The notes below the pieces were generated by a model that was not told the origin of the DNA, did no database searches, and saw only the letters and a list, made by a program, of their open reading frames with translations. From assembly GCA_013298775.1 (NCBI GenBank), contig JAAFIV010000037.1, positions 1 through 43,838 of the forward strand: a DNA stretch of 43,838 nt. The letters are read 5' to 3'. Positions 24,177-31,558 of this stretch are shown here, in pieces. A program made the position numbers and the translations under genes. Source of the stretch: Ignavibacteria bacterium. Its GTDB lineage: Bacteria > Bacteroidota > Ignavibacteria > Kapaibacteriales > UBA4661. Within the stretch, counting starts at the first letter, position 1. Each line of letters opens with the position of its first letter.

Positions 24177-24791
24177 ATGAGCGCAGCACACAAACTTGCC
24201 CAACTGCACTATCTCACCGAAGATGAATATCTTGCGCGTGAAATTGAAGCATTGGAAAAAACGGAATACATCGCAGGCGTTTTGCATCCGCGTTGGCAGA
24301 TGATGGCTGGCGGGCGCATTCGACACAATGCGCTTTCGGTGAATGTTAGCGCAGCTTTGCGCAATAAGCTCGGAGGCAGCAAATGCCGCACACTTTCTAG
24401 CGATACGCGCTTGTACAATCCCCAAACATCGGCGTATTTGTATCCTGATGTTGTCGTTGTCTGCGGTAAGCCCGATGTTCGCAAGCATCATTCGCTGGTC
24501 AATCCGACGTTGGTAGTGGAAATTACCTCGCCATCATCGGAGGAGTACGACCGCACAACGAAACTGCTCATTTACAGCGCAATGCCGTCGGTGCAGGAAT
24601 ACATGATTGTTCGTCAAGAAGCGCGTGAAATCATGCTTTTCCGCCGCAACGAACACGACAAACTAGATTTCGTTGAAATTGCGACCGAGCAAGTAGAATT
24701 GCGCTCTGTGGGCTGTACACTGGAAGTGGATGAAATCTACGACGACACCGATTTTGATGATGTTGAGGACAACACAAACGACGACGAATGA
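24177..24791 (+). CDS. Uma2 family (DUF820) putative endonuclease
   Basis: 204 aa, common in Cyanobacteria and Bacteroidota and thought to have a restriction-endonuclease-like fold. The core is present: H-N-A-L-S-V region, SDTRLYNPQTSAYLYPDVVVVCG (catalytic D), NPTLVVEITSPSSEEYDRTTKL (E in VVEI), and KLLIYSAMPSVQEYMIV. The C-terminus is very acidic (DDTDFDDVEDNTNDDE). Start ATG at 24177 is preceded by CCAAGTAACCAA, the same sequence as the 15-bp repeat that follows the gene. The TGA stop overlaps an ATG (ATGA). Biological role unknown. Confidence 0.85.
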   Translation: MSAAHKLAQLHYLTEDEYLAREIEALEKTEYIAGVLHPRWQMMAGGRIRHNALSVNVSAALRNKLGGSKCRTLSSDTRLYNPQTSAYLYPDVVVVCGKPDVRKHHSLVNPTLVVEITSPSSEEYDRTTKLLIYSAMPSVQEYMIVRQEAREIMLFRRNEHDKLDFVEIATEQVELRSVGCTLEVDEIYDDTDFDDVEDNTNDDE

Positions 24792-24831
24792 CCAAGTAAC
24801 CAATGACCAAGTAACTAATGACCAAGTAACC
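24787..24831 (+). repeat. Three 15-bp tandem repeats between two genes, each with an ATG-ACC-AAG-TAA mini-ORF
   Basis: AATGACCAAGTAACC, AATGACCAAGTAACT and AATGACCAAGTAACC run from 24787 to 24831, and the real start codon of the next gene follows at 24833. The first unit contains the stop codon of the Uma2 gene. Each unit spells a three-codon ORF (M-T-K-stop). Confidence 0.85.
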
Positions 24832-24832
24832 A

Positions 24833-25540
24833 ATGAAAGCAGTAATTCTCGCAGGCGGCTTAGGTACGCGCCTTCGCCCTTTTACGAATGTCATTCCAAA
24901 ACCGCTTTTGCCACTTGGCGAGGGCGAGCCGGCAATGATGGAAGTTCAAATCCAAATGCTGAAATCGCACGGAGTTGATGAAATCTACGTTGCAACCAAT
25001 TACAAGTCCGAGATGGTGGAAGCCTTCTTGGGCGACGGCTCGAAATACGGCGTACAACTCACCTTCAGCCAAGAAGACAAGCCGCTCGGCACCTGCGGAC
25101 CCGTTACGCTGCTCAAAGACCGCCTCACCGAACCGTTTCTGCTCATGAATGGCGACATCCTCACGGCACTTGATTTTACCAAAGCGTTCGACTTCGCCAT
25201 GAAGTCCGACGCGCCGTTTGTGGTTGTTACGAAGGAAATTATTACGCCGTTTGCCTTTGGAAAAATCACCACCGAAAATGATTACATCGTGAACGTCGAG
25301 GAAAAGCCAGACTTCAAGTTCGAGATTTTATCGGGCATCTACATCTTGAAGCCCGCGCTGTTCGACATTATTCCTGACGACACGTACTACGGAATTGACA
25401 CGCTCATCAAGGATTTGCTGGCGCGAAAAATGAAAGTTGGGCGATACTTGATGCAAGAATACTGGCTCGACATCGGGCGCGTGAACGATTACGAAGCCGC
25501 GCAAGCCGCATACAAAGAGCATTTCAAGCAAACCGAGTAA
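24833..25540 (+). CDS. Sugar-nucleotide nucleotidyltransferase (NTP_transferase family)
   Basis: 235 aa. It activates a sugar phosphate with an NTP to a nucleotide sugar for cell-surface polysaccharide. The N-terminal signature LAGGLGTRLRPFTNVIPKPLLPL binds the nucleotide. MNGDIL (metal-binding Asp), VEEKPDFKFEILSGIYILKP and EYWLDIGRVNDYEAAQAAY are typical of glucose-1-phosphate/mannose-1-phosphate type enzymes. At 235 aa it is a bare catalytic domain without the C-terminal beta-helix. Substrate cannot be told. An epimerase downstream (26141) may be in the same pathway. Confidence 0.88.
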   Translation: MKAVILAGGLGTRLRPFTNVIPKPLLPLGEGEPAMMEVQIQMLKSHGVDEIYVATNYKSEMVEAFLGDGSKYGVQLTFSQEDKPLGTCGPVTLLKDRLTEPFLLMNGDILTALDFTKAFDFAMKSDAPFVVVTKEIITPFAFGKITTENDYIVNVEEKPDFKFEILSGIYILKPALFDIIPDDTYYGIDTLIKDLLARKMKVGRYLMQEYWLDIGRVNDYEAAQAAYKEHFKQTE

Positions 25541-25561
25541 GAACTCACAATGCTTGCTTTC

Positions 25562-25645
25562 TGGCACAGACAAGAGTGCCTGTGCTACCGAAGGCGCGTA
25601 CATCTGGGTCAGACAGTAGCGCAGAAACTCCTGTCTGCGCCATAT
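25562..25645. repeat. Diverged copy of the double-palindrome repeat
   Basis: GGCACAGACAAGAGTGCCTGTGC (25563-25585) and GCGCAGAAACTCCTGTCTGCGC (25620-25641) are the two hairpins, separated by ~34 bp. It lies in the gap between the nucleotidyltransferase and VOC genes. Confidence 0.75.
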
Positions 25646-25700
25646 ACGAAAGTCATCATCAATCAATATTTTTTCAAACAATATTTGCGAGGAGCAAGCT

Positions 25701-26087
25701 ATGAAGCGCGTTACAGGCATTGGCGGCGTATTTTTCAAAGCAGAAAATCCCGCCGAGCTAAAAAATTGGTACGAGAAACACTTGGATATTCCACAATCCG
25801 AGTACGGAACGACGTTTGAATGGCGCGACGACGCAAACCCCGAAAAGCGCGGAACAACGGCGTGGTCGCCCTTCAAGGCGGACTCAAAATACTTTGCGCC
25901 AAGCCAAAAAGAGTGGATGATAAATTATCGCGTTGAAAATTTAGTGGAACTGCTCAACGTCTTGCGGGCAGAAGGCGTGCAGGTTGTTGGCGACATGGAA
26001 GAATACGACTACGGCAAATTTGCATGGATTCTCGACCCCGAAGGCAACAAAATAGAGCTGTGGGAGCCGATAGAGGCTCGTGTATAG
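25701..26087 (+). CDS. VOC (glyoxalase/bleomycin resistance) superfamily protein
   Basis: 128 aa. GAGGAGC precedes the ATG. Two beta-alpha-beta-beta-beta halves are visible (RVTGIGGVFFKAENPAELKNWYEKHLDI; MINYRVENLVELLNVLRAEGVQV), ending in the family's DPEGNKIELWEP metal-site segment. Members are metal-dependent lyases, dioxygenases or drug-binding proteins; substrate unknown. Cytoplasmic. Confidence 0.88.
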   Translation: MKRVTGIGGVFFKAENPAELKNWYEKHLDIPQSEYGTTFEWRDDANPEKRGTTAWSPFKADSKYFAPSQKEWMINYRVENLVELLNVLRAEGVQVVGDMEEYDYGKFAWILDPEGNKIELWEPIEARV

Positions 26088-26140
26088 AGTATTTGCGGTG
26101 TTATTTTTCTATCAGCTTTTTTCTTTTTTTCAATAACTGC

Positions 26141-27091
26141 ATGAAAACAGCACTTATCCTCGGCGGAGCAGGTTTTATCGGCTCGCACATTGTTGAACGC
26201 TTTGCGCGGGAAGGCTGGCGCGTGATTGCGATTGACGGCATGAATCCTCGCACAAGCGCACGAAGCGAGAATTTATCGGGCATTCAGAGCGTTACGGTCA
26301 TTGAACAACGAGTGGAAGATGTTGCAAACCTTGACGAATACCTGTCCGCATCCGACATCGTGATTGACACAATGGCGTGGACAGCGCATAGATTGGCACT
26401 CTACGAGCCAGAATTTGACCACGCGCTGAACCAAGCCTCGCACTTGCACATTGCAACGACACTCGCAAAACATCCCGCAAAGCGGCTTGTGTACTTGTCT
26501 TCACGCGGGGTGTATGGTGCATTTGCGGGAAAAGAAATCACAGAGGATACGCCACTTCTGGCAGAAGATATTCAAGGCGTGCATAAATTAGCGGCGGAAT
26601 CGTATTATCGCATTTACGCAAAGCTGCATAAATACTCGGTTGTGAGCCTTCGCTTTGGAAATTGTTTCGGTGAGCGAATGCCCACACGCGGCGAGGATAT
26701 TGGCTTGATAGGCGGTTTTATTCGTGATGTGCTGGAAGGTCGCCCGATTGAAATTTTCGGTACACACCGCACCCGCCCTGTGGTGTACGTGCAAGATGTT
26801 GTCGAATACGTCTGGCGCATTGCCACAAACCATAGCTTTTACGCTCCTTTTGAGGCATTCAACCTCAACGGTCAAAATATCGGCATTCACACCATTGCCC
26901 AGCAAATTGTGGATTCATGCGGCGAGGGAACGTGTATCGTCAAACCATTACCACACGAAATCCAAACGATTGACATTGGCTCAACACCCGTGAATGCTGA
27001 TAAAATCAAGGTTCTGACAAACTTTACTCCGTCGGATGATTGGTCGGAGGCTTTGAGGCACACCATTGCTTATTTTCGGCAGAATTTGTAA
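26141..27091 (+). CDS. NAD-dependent epimerase/dehydratase family protein (active-site Tyr missing)
   Basis: 316 aa from the ATG at 26141 (MKTALILGG); an in-frame start at 26024 overlaps the VOC gene and is not credible. Extended SDR with NAD-binding GGAGFIGSH (8-16) and RFGNCFGERMPTRGED-type substrate region. The usual active-site YxxxK reads QGVHK: residue 145 is Gln (CAA) where Tyr is expected, while Lys149 is kept. It may be inactive as an epimerase or use another acid/base. Substrate is probably a nucleotide sugar. Confidence 0.85.
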   Translation: MKTALILGGAGFIGSHIVERFAREGWRVIAIDGMNPRTSARSENLSGIQSVTVIEQRVEDVANLDEYLSASDIVIDTMAWTAHRLALYEPEFDHALNQASHLHIATTLAKHPAKRLVYLSSRGVYGAFAGKEITEDTPLLAEDIQGVHKLAAESYYRIYAKLHKYSVVSLRFGNCFGERMPTRGEDIGLIGGFIRDVLEGRPIEIFGTHRTRPVVYVQDVVEYVWRIATNHSFYAPFEAFNLNGQNIGIHTIAQQIVDSCGEGTCIVKPLPHEIQTIDIGSTPVNADKIKVLTNFTPSDDWSEALRHTIAYFRQNL

Positions 27092-27142
27092 GAATTGCTC
27101 TTAACACGATACAAAACTCTTACAAGACGCATAAAATCAGGC

Positions 27143-27238
27143 TTCAGTAGTGGCACAGACATTCCTGTCTGTGTTTTTGCCTGAACCCCGCACCAACACT
27201 CACAGACAAAAATGTCTGTGCCACTACTTGATGTTTTT
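27143..27238. repeat. Full-length REPIN-like element
   Basis: GTAGTGGCACAGACATTCC at the left is inverted at the right as ATGTCTGTGCCACTAC, giving terminal inverted repeats around two hairpins and a ~40-bp middle. Read on the minus strand it is nearly identical to the element at 43403-43493. Confidence 0.85.
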
Positions 27239-27248
27239 GTACGGTATT

Positions 27249-27430
27249 CAGAGATTGAAGTTTAGATAAAATTTTGTGAGCCGCATAAAACCTCACCTTA
27301 CACTAAGCCCTCACCCAACCCTCTCCCAGAGGGAGAGGGCTTCAGAACCCGCATAGAATCTTGCCCTTCTCCCTCTGGGAGAAGGGTTGGGATGAGGGAG
27401 TGCAAGAGTTTATCTAAACTTCAACAGAGA
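27249..27430. mobile_element. MITE-like element with perfect terminal inverted repeats and target duplication
   Basis: TTGAAGTTTAGATAAA (27255-27270) and its exact complement TTTATCTAAACTTCAA (27409-27424) bound a 170-bp element. CAGAGA directly flanks it on both sides (27249-27254, 27425-27430), as a 6-bp target-site duplication. Inside are two hairpins, CCCTCTCCC-AGA-GGGAGAGGG (27319-27339) and CTTCTCCC-TCT-GGGAGAAG (27367-27385). No transposase is encoded, so it would depend on one elsewhere. Intergenic between the epimerase and heme-lipoprotein genes. Confidence 0.75.
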
Positions 27431-27480
27431 ATTAGTCAAAAAACTCTCTCCCCTGCACACCACCAATCGCGCAAAACCGC

Positions 27481-27918
27481 ATGAATACAGCATCGTTCAT
27501 TCGCAATGCTCATACAACCATTCTTCGCTTGGCAATATGCTTCGGAGGCGTGATTCTATGCGCTCTCCAAGCCTGTTCCGACACAGAAATCATCACGCGC
27601 CCAGAACAGGTCGTCTTTCCAACGTCGCAAGTAACGTACCAACGCCACGTGAAGAATTTTATGGCAGTTACCTGCGCTTTCGCGGGCTGTCATAGCAACG
27701 GCTCACGGGCAGGCGGCGTGGTGCTTGATGCGTATTTTGATATGCTCTACTTTTCGCCCGGCGTTGTCGCGCCGCGTATGCCCGACCAAAGCCGCCTCCT
27801 ACAAGTCATGGACTCACGCTTTCGGCTCTACGCCTTGCATCCGATTAGCTTTCAAGGAAGAATCACCCAAAACCACGTAAACGGCATCCGCACGTGGATT
27901 CAGGAAGGAGCAGAATGA
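27481..27918 (+). CDS. Lipoprotein with a CX4CH heme-binding-like motif
   Basis: 145 aa. The signal peptide ends in lipobox LQAC (residues 29-32). The mature part holds VTCAFAGCHSNG, a CX4CH motif as in a Bacteroidota family of c-type-cytochrome-like domains, and ends in HVNGIRTWIQEGAE, the typical closing helix. Met residues in PRMPDQSRLLQVMDS could be a distal heme ligand. Probably an outer-membrane or periplasmic electron carrier, or a structural protein that only looks like one. Its TGA overlaps the next start (ATGATG at 27915-27920), so the two genes are coupled. Confidence 0.75.
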   Translation: MNTASFIRNAHTTILRLAICFGGVILCALQACSDTEIITRPEQVVFPTSQVTYQRHVKNFMAVTCAFAGCHSNGSRAGGVVLDAYFDMLYFSPGVVAPRMPDQSRLLQVMDSRFRLYALHPISFQGRITQNHVNGIRTWIQEGAE

Positions 27919-27977
27919 TGAATAGTGAAAACATGAATATTGAAAATATGAATAGTGAAAACATGAATATTGAAAAC
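27918..27977 (+). repeat. Four 15-bp tandem repeats at a start codon
   Basis: ATGAATAGTGAAAAC and ATGAATATTGAAAA(T/C) alternate, two each. Each unit begins with ATG, so the gene has four consecutive in-frame start candidates. Confidence 0.9.
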
Positions 27978-28853
27978 ATACACGATTTTCTCCGACAATT
28001 AGTGGCACAGACATTCTTGTCTGTGAGTATTGGTGAGGTGTTCAGGCATAGTAGTATTCTTCAATTATTGTGCGGCTGTGCTGTTTTACTATTCAACATC
28101 TCCCCGTGTGACGCACAAACAGACACTTCGCAAACAGACGCTTCGCAAACAATTACTCCACAAAAAACTCAACAAAACACGCCCCGCGTTTGGCTGACGG
28201 TCGAAGTGCTAGAACGCAAGCCATCTCTGGGCAATTCTGCCAATGCGTTGAACGAATACATCCCCGTCGTGATTGTTGATAGCGCGTCCAACGGCTATCT
28301 GTACGCTCTTTCGGGGGAAATGGTTGAAATCGCGCCAGAGCGGACGTATTGGGTGAGCGTAGTTTCTGGTGAGGACAAGCGTTTTTACGTGCAAGGTGCG
28401 CCCGTACAGGTCGTGCGCACAGGACTTCCCACGAAACTTGATTTGGTTTATCAGCGCGAATTTATCATCAAAGATGTTGTTCCCGCCGATACAGCGTTTG
28501 CCCTGCCAGAGCGCATCAGTTCTGACGCACAGCCCGCAAAGCCAAGTTTGAAGCCCGAAGCAGCAACAATTTCCTACAATGCCAATAAACTCGCCGAATG
28601 CCCGTACATTGTGCAGTTCTGCGCTTTGTCGTTAGAATCGGATGCAACCACAATTCGCAATGCCTTAAAAGGCGCGTCAATACAGGATGCTCGTGTGGAG
28701 TCGTTTCGGGATGTGCAACGTAATATCCAGTATTTTCGTGTTCGAGCAGGCTGTTTTACCGAACTTGCGCCCGCAAAAGCCGCGCAAGATAATTACTTCA
28801 AGACCGCACAAAAGCTCAAGTTGGGCGTTGTGCCGATTGTTGTGAAGCAATGA
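27918..28853 (+). CDS. Secreted protein with C-terminal SPOR-like domain and repeat-built N-terminus
   Basis: 311 aa. ATG at 27918 has AGGAG seven bases upstream; ATG at 27915 is an alternative. Residues 1-20 are four copies of MN(S/I)EN made by a 15-bp tandem repeat. Residues ~29-45 (VAQTFLSVSIGEVFRH) are encoded by a half copy of the CAGACA repeat. Only then comes a signal-like hydrophobic core (ILQLLCGCAVLLFNISP). The middle (~75-190) has a beta-rich domain with a surface-protein look (YIPVVIVDSASNGYLYALSG), and the last ~80 residues (YIVQFCALSLESDATTIRNA...YFRVRAGCFTELAPAKAAQ) fit the peptidoglycan-binding SPOR fold. Role unknown. Confidence 0.7.
   Translation: MNSENMNIENMNSENMNIENIHDFLRQLVAQTFLSVSIGEVFRHSSILQLLCGCAVLLFNISPCDAQTDTSQTDASQTITPQKTQQNTPRVWLTVEVLERKPSLGNSANALNEYIPVVIVDSASNGYLYALSGEMVEIAPERTYWVSVVSGEDKRFYVQGAPVQVVRTGLPTKLDLVYQREFIIKDVVPADTAFALPERISSDAQPAKPSLKPEAATISYNANKLAECPYIVQFCALSLESDATTIRNALKGASIQDARVESFRDVQRNIQYFRVRAGCFTELAPAKAAQDNYFKTAQKLKLGVVPIVVKQ
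28001..28050. repeat. Half REPIN-like element inside a coding region
   Basis: AGTGGCACAGACATTCTTGT and the following CTGTGAGTATTGGTGAGGTGTTCAGG match the left half of the element at 43403-43450. It is read through in frame as VAQTFLSVSIGEVFR. Confidence 0.85.
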
Positions 28854-28887
28854 TGTCAAGCAATAATTCACTTTACGCACCGCTCGT

Positions 28888-29002
28888 GTTGCCCTCACCC
28901 CTCGCCCCGAAGACGGTGCGAGACCCTCTCCCAAAGGGCGAGGGTGGGGAGGCAAAGACTCTGAAGCCCTCTCCCTCTGGGAGAAGGTTAGGTGAGGGCA
29001 AC
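28888..29002. repeat. CCCTCACC-type interspersed element with 12-bp terminal inverted repeats
   Basis: GTTGCCCTCACC (28888-28899) is exactly inverted at 28991-29002. Internal arms CCCTCTCCC-AAA-GGGCGAGGG and CCCTCTCCCTCTGGGAGAAG can form hairpins. It resembles the core of the MITE at 27255-27424. It fills most of the gap before tsaD. No target duplication is visible. Confidence 0.8.
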
Positions 29003-29049
29003 ATTGCTTGGTTTGCGTAAGGCAAAGCAATAAAATTTCTCATTCAACT

Positions 29050-30090
29050 ATGCCCTTCACCCCTGATTCTATCTTGCTTGCCATCGAAAGCTCGTGCGAC
29101 GAAACTTCTGCCGCCGTGTACGAAGGCGCGACGCTACGCAGCAACATTATTTCCTCCCAACTTGTGCATATCAATTTTGGTGGAATTGTGCCAGAACTGG
29201 CTTCCAGAGCGCATATTCAGAACATTGCGCCCGTTGTGCAGGCTGCTTTGCAGGAGGCGGGGCTGGGAATGCGCGATGTTGCTGCCCTTGCTGTTACGCA
29301 GCAGCCTGGCTTGGCGGGTGCGCTGACGGTGGGTTCAAACTTCGCAAAGGGCTTGGCGGTGCGCTACGGGCTGCCGATTGTGCCGGTGAATCACATTGAA
29401 GGACACATTTTTTCAGCGTTTATTGAAAATGCGAGCATTCAGTTTCCTTTTCTCGCGCTGGTCGTGAGCGGCGGGCATACGTCGTTGTTTTTGGTGGAAT
29501 CATTTGAGAAATACAGCGTTATCGGCTCAACGAGGGATGATGCGGCGGGCGAGGCGTTTGATAAAATTGCAAAACTCTTAGGACTCGGCTATCCAGGCGG
29601 GATTCAGGTGGATAAACTCGCTCAGGAAGGCAATCCGAAAGCAATCGCGTTTCCGCGAGGAATGATGCGGGAAGAACACTTCGATTTTAGCTTTAGCGGC
29701 TTGAAAACGGCTGTGCGCCTACACGTACAGCAAACCTTGCAAAACAACGTTTCCCCAGAAGCCTTACGCGATATTTGCGCCTCTGCGCAGGAAGCCATTG
29801 CCGACGTGCTGGTGCATAAAACCATGAAAGCCGTGAAGCAATTTCAGGTGCGCGATATTGTGGTAGCGGGCGGCGTGGCAGCAAATTCGCGCCTTCGCAG
29901 CCTCCTCAGCGAACACGCAGCACGTCAGAGCGTAAACGTTTTTATTCCTTCCATGAAATTCTGTACCGACAATGCCGCAATGATTGCCTGCATCGGACGC
30001 GAAAAACTCCTTCGCAACCCTCATCATTCCTACGATTCGCTTACCTTTGGCATTGGAAGCACGGCAATTCGAGCGAAGTATCGTCCGTGA
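29050..30090 (+). CDS. tsaD: tRNA N6-threonylcarbamoyladenosine transferase
   Basis: 346 aa from the ATG at 29050 (MPFTPDSILLAIESSCDETS). Transfers threonylcarbamoyl to A37 of ANN-decoding tRNAs with TsaB/TsaE. ASKHA fold with metal ligands H115 and H119 in NHIEGH and the late Asp of CTDNAAMIA. Also ALVVSGGHTSL, DDAAGEAFDKIAKLLGL, FSFSGLKTAV and VVAGGVAANSRLR. Universal gene of normal length, cytoplasmic. Confidence 0.97.
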   Translation: MPFTPDSILLAIESSCDETSAAVYEGATLRSNIISSQLVHINFGGIVPELASRAHIQNIAPVVQAALQEAGLGMRDVAALAVTQQPGLAGALTVGSNFAKGLAVRYGLPIVPVNHIEGHIFSAFIENASIQFPFLALVVSGGHTSLFLVESFEKYSVIGSTRDDAAGEAFDKIAKLLGLGYPGGIQVDKLAQEGNPKAIAFPRGMMREEHFDFSFSGLKTAVRLHVQQTLQNNVSPEALRDICASAQEAIADVLVHKTMKAVKQFQVRDIVVAGGVAANSRLRSLLSEHAARQSVNVFIPSMKFCTDNAAMIACIGREKLLRNPHHSYDSLTFGIGSTAIRAKYRP

Positions 30091-30126
30091 GTACATGACT
30101 CTTGGAAGAAGCAATGATTATTGGAA

Positions 30127-30180
30127 CGCAGATGAAGCCCAGACTCTCAGGATTTCAAGGACTTTTTTCCATCCTCTCAA
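30127..30180. repeat. Second interspersed repeat, copy 1
   Basis: GCAGATGAAGCCCAGACTCTCAGGAT...GACTTTTTTCCATCCTC matches the sequence at 43550-43607 (GCGGATAAAGCCCAGACTATCAGGAT...AACTTTTTTCCATCCTC). It lies in the tsaD-photolyase gap. Confidence 0.7.
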
Positions 30181-30196
30181 TCTCAAATTCTTCTCT

Positions 30197-31531
30197 TTAT
30201 CCTTTCTCTAGCCACCTGCGCACATAGTCGCCATGCGGGTCGTACATGGAGGCTTGCTTGGGAATGTTGAAATAGCGGTCTTCGCGTGGGTCGTTGCCAA
30301 TCCCTGCCGCATAGTTCCAATTCCCGTAGTTCGAGCAAACATCGTAATCTACTAACTGCGACTCAAACCACTCCGCGCCCATGAGCCAGTGCAGTTTCAT
30401 GTCTTTCACAAGATAACTCGCCACATTTTGCCGCCCGCGATTCGACATAAAGCCTGTCAGCAAGAGTTCGCGCATATTTGCATCCACAAAGGGAACGCCT
30501 GTCGTGCCAGTTTTCCAGCATTCAAATGCCTTCCAGTCCAGATTCCATGAGCGTTTCACGTTCATAATGCCAGAAACTCGAAAGAGCGCGGTGTCATATT
30601 TTCGTGCTGTAAAGCGAAAAAAATCGCGCCAGAGCAGCTCAAACACAAGCCAGTACGTGGAATCATTCGCAACACGCTCTTGCTCATATCGCTGCACTTC
30701 GGCAAAAATAAAGCGCGGCGACACACAGCCGAGCGCAAGCCACGCCGAGAACTTTGAGGAATAATCCGCGCCAATCAAGCCATTGCGGGTTTCTTTGTAC
30801 GTTTTCAAGCAATCGCGTTCCCAGAAATATTCTGCAAGCCTCTTCAATGCTTGCGTCTCGCCGCCCTTGAAGGGCAAAACGGCGCGGGCATCCGGTGTGG
30901 GAATATCGCTTGTTGGACAAAGTTCTTTCAAGGACGGAAGTTCTTGTTTGGGTAGATTTGAAAAAGCTGGAGGCATCGTCATTACTGGCGGCACGGGAAA
31001 AACGGTACGCACTTTCGACTTCTTCTCAACGTCCTTGCGAAATTGCGTAAACACGTCGGGCAACTGCTCGGTATTGAAGGGGATATCGTCCAGATGGTGC
31101 AGCGTACTTCCCCAAAAGGAGACATCCTGCACAGGAGTATTATTGACAAGCGTTTTGCTCAGAGCCTCGACCAATGCTTGCTCGACGAGTAATTCCTCAT
31201 CAGCAACTTCTTCGTGGAAATAGACGGCTTGTGCGCCAATGTCGCGGGCAAGTTGTGGTAAAATTACTTCTGGCAAACCGCGCCGAATGAGCAAATCCGC
31301 GCCTCGTGAGCGTAAGGCGGCTTGTGTATCTTCAACGCTTTCTCGCAAAAACTGCGCCCTGAACGCGCCTGTTTTCGGGAAGCCCAAAGAAGTGGTCGTA
31401 AAATGGCGGTCGTCGAAGCAATAGACGGGCAAAACATAGTCGGCATCGCGTACAGCGCGGGCAAGAGCTTCGTTATCGTGCAAGCGCAAATCGTTTCTAA
31501 ACCAAACAAGAACGGTGGTAAATTTTTTCAT
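30197..31531 (-). CDS. DASH-type cryptochrome/photolyase
   Basis: 444 aa. Flavoprotein that uses blue light to split cyclobutane pyrimidine dimers (DASH members often prefer single-stranded DNA). N-terminal photolyase alpha/beta domain (TVLVWFRNDLRLHDNEALARA). FAD domain with the family-typical YKETRNGLIGADYSSKFSAWLALGCVSPR, WRDFFRFTARKY, MRELLLTGFMSNRGRQNVASYL, and WNYAAGIGNDPREDRYFNI. It lies 27 bp after the methyl-accepting protein gene on the same strand, so probably co-transcribed. Confidence 0.93.
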   Translation of the reverse strand: MKKFTTVLVWFRNDLRLHDNEALARAVRDADYVLPVYCFDDRHFTTTSLGFPKTGAFRAQFLRESVEDTQAALRSRGADLLIRRGLPEVILPQLARDIGAQAVYFHEEVADEELLVEQALVEALSKTLVNNTPVQDVSFWGSTLHHLDDIPFNTEQLPDVFTQFRKDVEKKSKVRTVFPVPPVMTMPPAFSNLPKQELPSLKELCPTSDIPTPDARAVLPFKGGETQALKRLAEYFWERDCLKTYKETRNGLIGADYSSKFSAWLALGCVSPRFIFAEVQRYEQERVANDSTYWLVFELLWRDFFRFTARKYDTALFRVSGIMNVKRSWNLDWKAFECWKTGTTGVPFVDANMRELLLTGFMSNRGRQNVASYLVKDMKLHWLMGAEWFESQLVDYDVCSNYGNWNYAAGIGNDPREDRYFNIPKQASMYDPHGDYVRRWLEKG

Positions 31532-31558
31532 GGAAGAGGATTAGGTACACTGATTAAA

